Of a stretch of 64,000 bases of DNA, positions 11,616 through 21,827 are shown piece after piece. The notes beneath the pieces are model-generated. The model did no database searches, was not told the origin of the DNA, and worked only from the letters and a program-made list of their open reading frames with translations. The DNA lies in the NCBI RefSeq assembly GCF_010389155.1, contig NC_057765.1, forward strand, positions 40,877,559 to 40,941,558, read 5' to 3'. The stretch's first letter is position 1; every line of letters begins with the position of its first letter. This stretch comes from Erigeron canadensis (Eukaryota > Streptophyta > Magnoliopsida > Asterales > Asteraceae). A program made the translations under genes and the position numbers.

Positions 11616-13198
11616 TAGCCGACGCGCTGAGCAGAAAAGAACGAGTCAAAATCTTATCTATTAAGGAGGCAAATCGTACAGACTTGAGGCAACTTGTGAT
11701 CAAAGGCCAAGAGTTCGGCTTGAGATCGAAAGACAGTATAAAAGCTGAGCGGTTAGGACCCATCGCTCAGGAATTCGAAGTCGATGATAATGGAGTTAGA
11801 AAATTCAAGAACCGAGTTTGGATCCCTGCAGCTAATGGTGTTCGAGAGATCATCATGCAGGAAGCTCATCGTTCTAAATACTCGATTCATCCAGGCGCAG
11901 ACAAAATGTACAAGAACTTGAAGCTAGATTATTGGTGGCCTGGGATGAAGAGAGAGATCTTTGAGTACGTCAGCGGATGTCTGACATGTTCTAAAGTCAA
12001 AATCGAACATCAGAAACCTTCTGGATTGTTGAAGCAATTGGAAATCCCGGTGTGGAAGTGGGAAGACATTACTATGGACTTCATTATGAAACTGCCTCGT
12101 ACGAAGAACAACCATAACTCCATTTGGGTTATTGTAGACAGACTGACGAAATCAGCCCGTTTTCTTCCTATCCGAGATGACTACTCACTGGAGAGACTTG
12201 CTGAGATCTATATAGATGACATCGTAACTAAGTACGGTGTTCCTTTATCAATTGTATCTGACCGCGACCCGCGCTTCACGTCCGACTTTTGGCAGTCACT
12301 TCAAGAAGCGTTAGGTACTAGACTTAATCTGAGCACCGCCTATCACCCACAGTCAGACGGGCAAAGCGAACGCACTATTCAGACTCTGGAAGACATGCTC
12401 CGTTCTTGTGCATTAGAGTTTAGAGGGAGTTGGGATAAACATCTCCCGTTGATCGAGTTCTCGTACAATAACAGCTATCACACGAGTATTCAGTGTGCAC
12501 CGTTCGAGGCCTTATATGGTCGCAAATGCCGGTCACCACTGTGTTGGCTAGACGCCGGTGAAAGGAGTTGGATGAAGCTTCCAGTTGTACAGACCACCAT
12601 AGACAAGATAGCTGTTATCAAAGAAAAGCTTAAGGCAGCTCAAGACAGACAAAAATCCTATGCAGACAAACGCCGTAAGCCTCTTGAGTTCGAGGTGGGC
12701 GACAAAGTTCTTTTGAAAGTTTCCCCATGGAAAGGTACCGCCCGGTTCGGCAAGAGAGGCAAGTTGGCGCCTCGGTACATAGGACCATATAAGATCATTA
12801 AACGTGTAGGACCAGTAGCGTACAAGCTGGAACTACCGTTAGAGCTCGGCAATGTTCATGACACGTTCCACGTATCCAATCTTAAGAAGTGCATGGCTGA
12901 CGACCCGACCATCATTCCTGTTAAGGATGTTCACATAGACGAAGGGCTCGAGTTCACCGAAGAGCCTATCGAAATCGTAGACAAAGATGCTAAACAGACA
13001 AGACAGAGCCGCGTACCCCTAGTTCGTGTACGTTGGAGTGCTAGACACGGGTACAATGACACCTGGGAACGCGAGGACTTCATTAAGAAGAAGTACCCTC
13101 ATCTTTTGACCGACGAGACTCTTAATTTCGAGGACGAAATCGCCCAAGTGGGGGAGGATGTAACAACCGTCCCAGAAATGTTCTATTTAAGTCCTTGA
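11606..13198 (+). pseudogene. pol: Integrase and chromodomain-like C-terminus of element 1
   Basis: Opens with the end of RNase H ([11 protein letters not shown]). The integrase zinc finger (H-X-H...CLTCSKVK) and the DDE core (MDFIMKLPRTK; SDRDPRFTSDFW; the conserved E near [16 protein letters not shown]) follow. A GPY-type module comes next (IGPYKIIKRVGPVAYKLELP). The tail (PIEIVDKDAKQ...VRVRWSARHGYNDTWERE) is like the divergent chromodomain of chromoviruses, which is thought to steer integration to chromatin marks. The frame runs 40 nt into the 3' LTR before the TGA at 13196-13198. Its own start is not a real start: it is the continuation of the upstream frame. Confidence 0.92.
13147..13158 (+). 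other. Polypurine tract of element 1
   Basis: A purine-rich run (AAGTGGGGGAGGAT region) lies directly before the 3' LTR. It serves as the plus-strand primer and is still inside the pol reading frame. Confidence 0.8.
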
Positions 13199-15460
13199 AA
13201 ATGTACATATGCCACTAAATCGGTCAGACAGTCTAATTTATGTGAGTTATAGACGTACTTTAGATGTTCATTATGTGCTTATGTGAACTTCAAATTGATC
13301 TAAATATTAATATTGAACGACGAGTTTGTGATTATATTCAATAATATAGTAAGTTCGGTTCACAAATATCAAAAGATCGTAAAAGAGCTCAGCTCAATTT
13401 AATTGCAAAATGGTCCTTGTAGTTGTGAAATTTCACTTTTATGGTAAGGTATAAAAAGAAGTGTAAACCCAAAAAGATTTCTATTCTTCACCACCTTCAT
13501 CACCTCCACACACTCACCACACCAAGAAACACACACATAAGAAATTCTTTGATTTCGTGATTGTTAGATCGAATCGTTGATATCATTAGCTTCCTTGTAG
13601 TCATCTAAACATATTTCTGAAACCGACTTTGAGGTAACAACAACGTATTTTGTGATTTTGATCAAATTAAGTTCAAACTTTTCAACTATATGTTCTTGAT
13701 GATTTGGTCGTTTTTGATGTCAAAAACGTGTTAAAGAACAATGGGTTTATGTTTAAATAAGTCTAGTAACTGTTTTGGTGATCAAATTTGGGTCGTAACA
13801 TGTCTTAATCTTCAAAACTCGTGATTTTGTTAAGTTCAGTGTTATGTCCGTATGCCTGCTGCATCAAACGAATTTATCTTGTTCAAAACGAAATTAGCTA
13901 AACGAACTTAATGTCTAACTTCGATCTGTTCAGTCCAACGAACTTAATGTCTAACTTCGTTCTGTTCAGTCCAACGAACTTAATGTCTAACTTCGTTCAG
14001 TTCAGTCCAACGAATTTAAAGTCTAAATTCGTTCAGTTTAGACCAACGAATTTAAAGTCTAAATTCGTTCAGTTCAGTCCAACGAATTTAAAGTCTAAAT
14101 TCGTTCAAGTTCAGTTCAAACAGACTTAAGGCTCACTTTCGTTCAGTTCATGTACGTGAAGTTCAGTTAAAACTATTTTGAGTCAAAATGTTCAAAGGAC
14201 CAAATCATCAGTTCACCAAGGACATTTGTGATTTGAATAATCACTTAGACTAATACGTGTACTTCTATATGGTTATTATGTGCATAGGAGTTCGGCAAGG
14301 CGTAATTGGATCCCGATAGATATACTTATCTATCTTTGTACTTGTTCACTGTACTAGTTCTATATATTGTACCAGATCACTGTGAGTTCACTTATTTCCC
14401 CTTTCGTACATTTTTAAAGTTCTTTATCGGGGACTGAAAAGCATGAAAACTATTTTGTACTTATATATATACAGACTTATATATATATTTTCTTGACTGT
14501 ACTACGTACTATCTTAAGACAGACAGACTATTATGTACAGACTATTTTCAGACCGACTATGTACAGACAGACTATTTACGTTATGATACTTATTTTCTAA
14601 ATGTGTGTTCTAGATCTTGAATGGGCAGGATCTTGAATACATTCTTGTATGTACTTATTGTCTATGTATGAGACCTAAGACTTACTGCTATCAATTCATC
14701 TCCCACCTGTTCTGGGAATGGACCGTAGGTATTATGGACAGCGCTGTTAGGGTAGGCCCATCCTCATTCTCCTCAGGACAGGAGAATGCATATTACCTAG
14801 ACTTATTGATCACTTGTTCTGATCACATGCTCTGGTCACCAGTTCTGACCTAGTTCGTACTCATATATACTTTCTGATTGCATGAGTTCCCTGATTTATC
14901 ATAGCTCGTTATGGCCAAGCGGATTAGCAGTAATAATAGACATACATATTAAGTACATTACAGATTCTAAACTATTGTTATTACAGCAAGGTACATTTGA
15001 CAGCCGTACAGACTATATGACTTGACTTTTATACATACCCGTACTATGTATATTTATAAAGTACTTTATGTGAATCTCACCAACTACTTTCGTAGTTGAC
15101 CTTTGAACTTACATGCTTTTCAGGCTAGGTACTAGATATTTAGCATAAGAGTCTTCCGTTCTAAGCTCATCCTTTTGGTGACGGTTCGTGCATACAAGTC
15201 CTGGAGCTACGAAGGCCTTATTACTATTCTAGCTCAAGTACTGTTCTATGAGACAATTGTTCTGTCCCATGAATTTGACTATTTTGATTCAGTTATATTC
15301 TGTAATAACATTCGTACTTCTGATCTAGACTTAATTATGATTCGTTATGACTTTGTTCTCCTGATCTTTGATTAATCTTAATGGCTGTGTTGAACTTGTA
15401 CTGTGTGCATTTGTACTTGTCTGTGCATCCCGTATATTCCGCTTTAGTGGGGTGTTTTCA
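13159..15460 (+). repeat. 3' LTR of element 1
   Basis: Nearly identical to 5699-8000. Small differences: first 36-bp unit CGATCTG against CGTTCTG, a shorter TA run near 14460-14480, and an extra TA near 14863. It carries the TATA box at 13450, the 36-bp array at 13901-14116 and ACATGCTTTTCAGG at 15111-15124. The end reads GGTGTTTTCA rather than GGTGTTACA, and the next bases, CACGGGTCT, belong to a Helitron-like sequence. Confidence 0.93.
13901..14116 (+). repeat. 36-bp tandem array, 3' LTR copy
   Basis: Same six units and dyads as at 6441-6656, with one substitution in the first unit. Confidence 0.9.
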
Positions 15461-15679
15461 CACGGGTCTAAAATTAGTATCTACCAATATATATATAACA
15501 AGGTGTTAAATTCATTCCTAAACAAACAAGAACCCTTCGATGAGTTCTATCTTTTATTTAGAACCGTTGGATCAAATTTAATTATCTCATATTTAACAAT
15601 GACATACGCGCACGATGCAACGGCGGTATACTGCGGCGGTGGGCGAAAGTGACAGCGATTGATGGTAGTAATTTTCATG
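15461..15679 (-). mobile_element. Helitron-like sequence, left piece (split by element 2)
   Basis: Read on the - strand this piece contains CGCCCACCGCCGCAGTATACCG and GCATCGTGCGCG, like the GC-rich segment of the Helitron-like copies at 36180-36280 and 360-440. It reaches TTTTAGACCCGTGTGAA at its left edge, which would be the first half of a 3' hairpin (ACCCGTG...). The matching right piece with the 5' terminus is at 27159-27327, on the other side of element 2. The true 3' end is missing at the junction with the element 1 LTR. Confidence 0.5.
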
Positions 15680-15684
15680 TAAGC
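15680..15684. repeat. Target-site duplication of element 2 (left)
   Basis: TAAGC immediately left of the LTR. The identical TAAGC follows the other LTR at 27154-27158. Confidence 0.9.
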
Positions 15685-17506
15685 TGTAAGGACTCAAACC
15701 TCTTTAAACAAAAACGAATAAATTTTTTTTTTTTTTTTTGTGTGTCCACTGCGGCGCAGTGAGGCGAGACACCTCCACTGCGGCGCAGTGGAAATTCTCT
15801 GCCAAAAGTGAAAGAAAGCTCACTGCGGCGCAGTGAGGCAGGACACACTCACTACGGCGCAGTGATATATCCCGGCTAACATTAACCAAAGCCCACTACG
15901 GCGCAGTGAGCTAAAGCAGGCTCCCACTGCGGCGCAGTGGGGGCTACCTGCAGCAAACCACTTGTTCAAAATCAGGTTTTCCCGCACTTAACTCTAAATG
16001 TTAAACCAAAACACCATTACAACTTCAACATTTCCGAATACCAAAACATGACCTTTAGAGCATAAGTCACCCATACATTGAAATCATTCCTTTTAACAAG
16101 ACTTTTGACTACAAAATTTCACAAGCGGGTCAATAACCCTACTTGGGTAATTGTCAAGTTAGTTACAAATTCTACCATTACTAAAGTTTCCAACGCAACT
16201 ACAACCTTTCAGGAGTTCATCCAAAAATAATTTGACCAAAGAACATGTATCGAAAGCCAATGGATATCAAAAGGGACCATCTACCCAAATTATCCAAAAT
16301 GCCAACCTTCCAAATGGCAAGAGCTTCCAAATTCTAACTTCACTCGATCACTTCTTTACCTTTGCTACTACCAACTCCTATAAGAGAGTTAAACAACTAA
16401 AACATAAGCAACGCTTAGTGAATGCATACACATATAATCATAATCATGTCATTTCAACTTTGTGCATCAAGCACCATATAAGCCTAGCAAGCTAGACTTT
16501 TCATACACTTCAAACAACATACATTCATTTTCAACATGGCCATGGAAAGTTTGGCTAGTAGGAATTTACCCACCTACTAGCTCTTGCAAACAACTATCAA
16601 ATGGGTCATAGGAATTTACCTACCTATGACCTCTAGTAACAATAACATGATTATATGCATATACCTTAAACTTGGCTAGTTGACACAACAAGGCTACAAG
16701 ATCAACAATTTAATCTTCAACACCTATACAAGAGTAATCACATATCATCTATGAGTTCCATGACTCAACTACTTACATTCAACAATTCTAAGATTATGGT
16801 GTTTGGCTACTAAACACTTTCCAACAAATCTTCAATTTCTCAAAATAAAGCTTTATTTTATAAACACTAGCCAACCACCATGAGATTCTTACCAAAGGGG
16901 ATTCTCACTAACAACAAATTCTTTCAATCAATAATCCATATATCATTCAAATTTAGTTAGAGTTTTACTTGAATACCCCAATAGCAAAAACCCCAACTCC
17001 AAGCCTAAGAACCCTAATTTTAAAGGACAAATCAAACTAAGGTTATGAAATCTATACCTCAAGAATGGGAAACAAAGAATTTGGGTTTTCAAATTGGAAT
17101 TCTTCCTCTTTTTCTTCTTTAAAGAATCGGTCACCACCACCTCCAAGAAAGCCCCAAAATTTCAATTCTAACACAATAGGAGATGATTATTGTTATTGCT
17201 TTTAAGATTAAACTTCTTCAATTTGAGTTTCTATTGCATGAACCATGGAAGGATTTTGAGAAAATGGAGTAGTTAGAAGAGAAAAGAGCTTGAGTAGGAA
17301 AACATGAATCATCAACTTAGTGGCTGGCTTTTCTCTCTGCTAGCCACGTCCCCTATTGTATTTTGTGGGTAAAATACCCGCTAGCCACTAAAGTTCCAAC
17401 TAAAATAACCCCTTAACTCAAAACAAAATACTAGGAAATTAATTTAATGTCAAAACTACAAAAGAAAAGTTAATTTTCTATTACCTTAAAATACTGGGAT
17501 GTTACA
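15685..17506 (-). repeat. 3' LTR of element 2
   Basis: On the + strand it runs TGTAAGGACTCAAACC...ATACTGGGATGTTACA. In the sense direction it starts TGTAACATCCCAG, like the start of element 1 (TGTAACAACCGTCCCAG). An array of six palindromes lies at 15747-15939, near the sense 3' end of the LTR, beside an A-run. The 87-codon + frame (16232-16495) and the 67-codon - frame (16943-17146) are repeated in the other LTR and have no gene character. Confidence 0.95.
15747..15939. repeat. Array of six CACTGCGGCGCAGTG palindromes
   Basis: Six copies of the 15-bp interrupted palindrome (7-nt arms around a central G), two with TACGG instead of TGCGG. Several copies extend their symmetry with different flanks: TCC/GGA, CTC/GAG, CCC/GGG. 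The other LTR carries five copies at 25372-25534. Confidence 0.92.
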
Positions 17507-17521
17507 AATCTCCCCCACCTA
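17507..17521 (-). other. Polypurine tract of element 2
   Basis: The - strand reads AGGTGGGGGAGATT directly before the 3' LTR. Confidence 0.8.
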
Positions 17522-17528
17522 GAATCTA

Positions 17529-17957
17529 TCACGTCCCCGTGATCCATACCATGTGCAAAGACGGGTAGTAAACCAACATGTCATGCTCCGTTTCCCACGT
17601 ATACTCGGAGTTCTTATGATGCTTCCATTGTACCTTGAACGTTCGTACCGTCTTATTGCTTATCTTTCTCAATTCTTCTTCAACAATCGCCACCGGTTCC
17701 TCAACGTAAGTTAGCTTTTTGTCTAGTTCAATTTCTTTCAATGGAACACACGTTGCATCATCGACAAGACATTTTCGGAGTTGTGAAGCATGAAAAGTGT
17801 TATGAATATGAGATAACTCTTCAGGTAACTCCAATTGGTAAGCCACTTTGCCAACTCGTGCAAAAATCCGAAACGGGCCAATGAATCGTGGACTCAACTT
17901 TCCACGTTTGCGAAATCGTAGCAAACCCTTCCATGGAGATACCTTTAACATAACTCG
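17529..17957 (-). pseudogene. pol: Integrase C-terminus and chromodomain-like tail of element 2
   Basis: Encodes VMLKVSPWKG, then the GPY-type module (FIGPFRIFARVGKVAYQLELP) and a chromodomain-like tail (EEPVAIVEEELRKI ... FKVQWKHHKNSEYTWETE). It is separated from the rest of integrase by the solo LTR at 17963-19713. The host codons resume across the ATCAC duplication, so the two fragments were one frame before the insertion. The end of the frame is at 17529, just before the polypurine tract. Confidence 0.9.
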
Positions 17958-19010
17958 ATCACTGATGTGCCAAATCGAGCTTTAATATTTGTAAACTAAA
18001 ACTACCAAAGAACTAACTATTACGCACTCACGGGCAGTGGACCCGATCGTTTGTAATATAGCAAAGAGGTAAGTCTGAGTTCGTTCTCAGGGACTGTGAA
18101 ATGATTAATTGCTTGTTAAATGGTTTGGAAAACAGGTATTGCTCGAATTTCCCTTTGACAATTAAACAAATTGATTTGCCAATTGATTGCATAAAATTGA
18201 AGAAAGATTCAGACAAAATAATTAAAAGTCATCCACCTTGATTTCCCTTGACTTCAAATGTGATTGCATTTGATGAGGAACAAATTCTTAAGAGTTTGAA
18301 AAGTAGTCGTGACAAGACTAAACTATTCACGTGGTACCACCATCCATGAATAATTTATCGATCCACCTGACTAGTCTAATTACCCAAGCCGGTACCACCA
18401 AGACCAAGACAATTCTTCTAACAATCAGTTTTTATCTACTTATCAAATTATCAGTTGAACCTATGTGACAATAACGTGGTACCACCAACCGATATCAATC
18501 ACATTGACAAATTTAATCCTTACTTAAAATGATATTCACTATCATACCATGAACTAGTGATAATTACTTATAGACAAGTAACCGTTTTAAAATCACATAC
18601 ACATTCGACTGGTACCACCAACGAAGAATCATATGCAACCAATATCGATTTTAATTAAATGAAAAGAATTAAAACCATCAAGATCACGGAACAACGATAA
18701 TTAAATAAACCCTTTAAAATTAAAAATATAGCAATCACATTATCCGTCTAGTTTCATCAAGGTGGATGATTAAACAGTTAGCCACTCATGATCAATTCAC
18801 AATAATCAAAGAAACGGAAAAGAAACATGAAGTACCAATTGTTTGAAGAAAATAATTTGCAAGACAATAATGTAGATACGATCTAGATGGGTGCCCGTAA
18901 TATCTTCAATGAGTCCGCCTAAGTGAAACACTTGATTGGAGAAAGAAGAATCCTGATAGAGCAGCTCCTAGAAAGAGTTTGAATGCCTCGAAATTCGTGC
19001 CTAGGGTTTA

Positions 19011-19018
19011 TATTTATA
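19011..19018 (-). promoter_or_regulatory. TATA box of the nested solo LTR
   Basis: TATAAATA on the - strand, about 55 bp downstream (in the sense direction) of the palindrome array. Confidence 0.6.
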
Positions 19019-19072
19019 CCTCTTGAAAAATAAGGCTTTAAGTCGGCCGTTGACTTTTGTTGACCAGCCTCC

Positions 19073-19449
19073 CACTGCGGCGCAGTGGTCATGTGAAGGC
19101 CTCCACTGCGTCGCAGCCAAATATCACTGGAATTCCCTTCGTATGCAACATGGATGACTGCGGCGCAGTGGGATCGTGCATGCCATCCACTACGGCGCAG
19201 CCAAATATCTCTGCCAAATCTTTGCGTGCAAAATGGGTGACTGCGGCGCAGTGGGCTCGTACACACCCACCACTGCGGCGCAGTCGTGCCCTACGACTTG
19301 TCTCTGTTGACTTGCTTGATCACTGCGGCGCAGTGATCCTCGATTACGACCACTGCTGCGCAGCCAAATCTCACTGGACAAAAGTCACTCGTGCATGAAT
19401 AACCACTGCGGCGCAGTCGGCAAATGTGCATTTCCACTGCGTCGCAGTG
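19073..19449. repeat. Ten-copy array of TGCGGCGCA-core palindromes
   Basis: Ten copies of CACTGCGGCGCAGTG or close variants (CACTGCGTCGCAGCC, CACTACGGCGCAGCC, GACTGCGGCGCAGTG). One copy at 19318-19338 is a 21-bp palindrome because GAT on the left pairs with ATC on the right; another near the end has TCC/GGA flanks. Spacers of about 20-30 bp do not repeat. Confidence 0.92.
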
Positions 19450-19744
19450 GACACAAAGACTTCAACCACCTCGTTTTCAACTTTCAACTCGCCACTTTCA
19501 TCATTTCTTTTGCATAAATCAACTCTCGACTTCATGAATTATTGTATTAGCCAATAGTCTTCCAAATGTGAGCCAAATGACTACGTAACCTGCTAAGCGC
19601 CTGAAACTACTAACAAACACCATAAACGCGCCAAATGCACACAAAGTAGACTTAAAACATATAAATAAATGGCCAATAATGATGTGGGTAATGGGTATAA
19701 ATTAGTCACATCAATCACCAACCTCAAACTCAATGGGCCTTCTT

Positions 19745-21364
19745 CTAACATCGGGCATACGACCTTTGTCTATATTGAGCCGCCTTAAGTCTCTCACGAA
19801 TCTCGTCTATCTTTTGCGTAGTTTCAAGAACGACATCAGTTCTTCCTAATTCCCGTTTTCCCACTTCTCCCCAACAAATGGGAGTCCGACATCTTCTACC
19901 ATAAAGCATTTCGTATGGTGGCATCTTAATGCTAGAATGGTAGCTATTATTGTACGAAAATTCCGCCAAAGGTAAGTATGCATCCCATGGTCCTCCAAAA
20001 TCAATAATGCATGCTCGTAACATATCTTCCAATGTTTGGATGGTTCTTTCACTTTGACCATCCGTTTGCGGGTGGTATGCAGTACTAAAATGTAACTTAG
20101 TACCCATATCTTCATGAAACTTCCTCCAAAAACGGGAGGTAAATCGAGTATCTCTATCCAAAACAATAGAGACGGGGATGCCATGCCGAGCTACAACTTC
20201 TTTCACATATATATCGGATAGGACTTCGGAAGATGATGACTCACGGATGGGCAAAAACAAGGCACTTTTCGTTAACCGATCTACAACCACCCAAATGGAA
20301 TCAAATTGATGTTTGGGCGTCTTGGGGAGTTTAGTAATAAAGTCCATAGTCAAATGCTCCCATTTCCATTGTGGTATATCAAGTGGTTGAAGCTTCCCAT
20401 ATGGCTTTTGATGCTCCGCCTTAACTTGTAGACAAGTCAAACACTTTTCCACATACTTGACAATGTCACGTTTCATGCCCGGCCACCAATAATCGGCTTT
20501 CAAATCTTGATACATTTTCGTTGTGCCGGGGTGGATAGAATATTTGGACTTATGTGCTTCATCAAGAAGAATTTCCTTCGTCGTACACGAGAAAGGAATC
20601 CAAATTCTCCTATAACGAACCATGAGACCACGAGAGTCTTTAGAGAGATGTTGCAATTGCCCCTTAATTCTCTCTTGCTTGGGGTCGCGTTTCAAAGCTT
20701 CTTCTTGAGCTTCCCTGATTCGTTCGAAGAAATCGTTTGTAAGCATTACCCAAAGAGGTGAAACACGAATTGAAAAATGAGAGCCTTTTCTACTCAAGGC
20801 GTAGGCTACTACATTGGCCTTCCCGGGGTGATACAAAATTTCACAATCGTAATCCTTCAATAAGTCTAACCACCTCCGTTGACGATTATTAAGATCACGT
20901 TGTTCAAAGAAATACTTAAGACTTTTATGATCCGAATAAATGGAGAATTTAACGCCATACAAGTAATGACGCCAAATCTTCAATGCAAAGACAACCGCTG
21001 CAAGTTCCAAATCATGGACGGGATAGGACTTCTCATGGGTTTTTAATTGTCTTGATGCATAAGCGATAACTTGCCCCTTTTGCATAAGGACACAACCAAG
21101 ACCATTGAACGAGGCATCACAATACACCGAGAAATCTTCAATTCCATCTGGCAAGGTGAGAATAGGCGCTTGCCTCAACTTTTCCTTTAGTGTTTGAAAT
21201 GCACCTTCTTGTTCACTTTTCCAATCAAACTTCACGTTCTTTCGAGTCAATTTTGTAAGAGGTGAAGCCAACTTCGAAAAATCTTGAATGAATCGACGGT
21301 AATAACCCGCCAAACCCAGAAAGCTACGGATTTCCGTCGGGGACTTAGGAGATTCCCACTTCAT
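19745..21364 (-). pseudogene. pol: RT (end), RNase H and integrase of element 2
   Basis: Starts at [20 protein letters not shown] (end of RT), then RNase H ([26 protein letters not shown]), the integrase zinc finger ([10 protein letters not shown]...CLTCLQVK) and the integrase core ([36 protein letters not shown]). A 1-nt insertion near 19757 ends the frame just before the nested solo LTR. The first integrase D block and the DRD motif are present. It is the same class of enzyme as in element 1 but clearly divergent from it. Confidence 0.92.
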
Positions 21365-21372
21365 GATGGCAC

Positions 21373-21826
21373 TTATTTCGACGGATTGACTTTAATTCCA
21401 TCTTGATTAACAACATGACCGAGAAATTGCACTTCCCGCAACCAAAATTCACATTTCGAGAATTTAGCAAAAAGCTTCTTATGGCGAAGGGTCTCCAGGA
21501 CTTCACGAAGATGTTTCTCATGATCGGATGGACACTTCGAATAGATCAAAATGTCGTCAATAAAAACGATAACGGATTTATCAAGGAAAGGACGACATAC
21601 ACGATTCATAAGATCCATGAAGGCCGCCAGAGCATTAGTCAACCCAAAAGGCATGACCATGAATTCATAATGACCATATCGAGTCCTAAATGCGGTTTTT
21701 GGGATATCTTCTTCACAAATTTTAAGTTGATGGTACCCTGATCGAAGATCAATCTTTGAGAAATAAGAAGCTCCTTGAAGTTGCTCAAAAAGATCATCAA
21801 TACGTGGCAAAGGGTACTTGTTTTTA
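21373..21826 (-). pseudogene. pol: Central reverse transcriptase of element 2
   Basis: Encodes [20 protein letters not shown], then the catalytic FIDDILIYS box and [10 protein letters not shown]. It is delimited by two single-base deletions: one near 21828 (joins to the upstream Gag-PR-RT frame) and one near 21370 that makes a TAA after VNPSK. Confidence 0.9.
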
Positions 21827-21827
21827 A

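Larger units (their letters stand above)
5699..15460 (+). mobile_element. Ty3/gypsy chromovirus LTR retrotransposon, element 1
   Basis: The order is 5' LTR (5699-8000), initiator-Met-tRNA primer binding site, Gag with CCHC knuckle, protease, reverse transcriptase (RT), RNase H, integrase, chromodomain-like C-terminus, polypurine tract, 3' LTR (13159-15460). The domain order PR-RT-RH-INT-CHD fits Ty3/gypsy chromoviruses, and the tRNA-iMet site plus long LTRs suggest the Tekay/Del clade (inference). The two LTRs differ at only a few positions that I could spot, so the insertion looks recent. Two 1-nt frameshifts break the polyprotein. No TSD is visible: AGGAT precedes the left LTR and CACGG follows the right one. 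The 3' LTR terminus also departs from the 5' copy (GGTGTTTTCA against GGTGTTACA). Confidence 0.93.
17963..19713 (-). mobile_element. Solo LTR nested in the integrase of element 2
   Basis: 1751 bp bounded by TGATGTG...CACATCA and flanked by a perfect ATCAC duplication (17958-17962, 19714-19718). The - strand is the sense: a TATAAATA box sits at 19011-19018 (- strand), and the sense 3' part has ACGGGTCCACTGCCCG, also found in the + strand solo LTR at 52116-53606. It carries no coding; the rest of the retroelement was presumably lost by LTR-LTR recombination. Ten copies of a short palindrome lie at 19073-19449, just upstream of the TATA box. Confidence 0.93.

Noticed and set aside
15747..15939. 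Palindrome array as a CRISPR array
   Set aside because: Spacers are irregular in length, the repeat is only 15 bp, the setting is a plant LTR, and there are no cas genes.
16232..17146. Frames in the element 2 LTR, repeated at 25827-26792
   Set aside because: Non-coding LTR sequence; conservation is due to LTR duplication.
19057..19398. Frames of 113 and 115 codons on both strands over the palindrome array
   Set aside because: Produced by the GC-rich repeated motif, which lacks stops; no domain.
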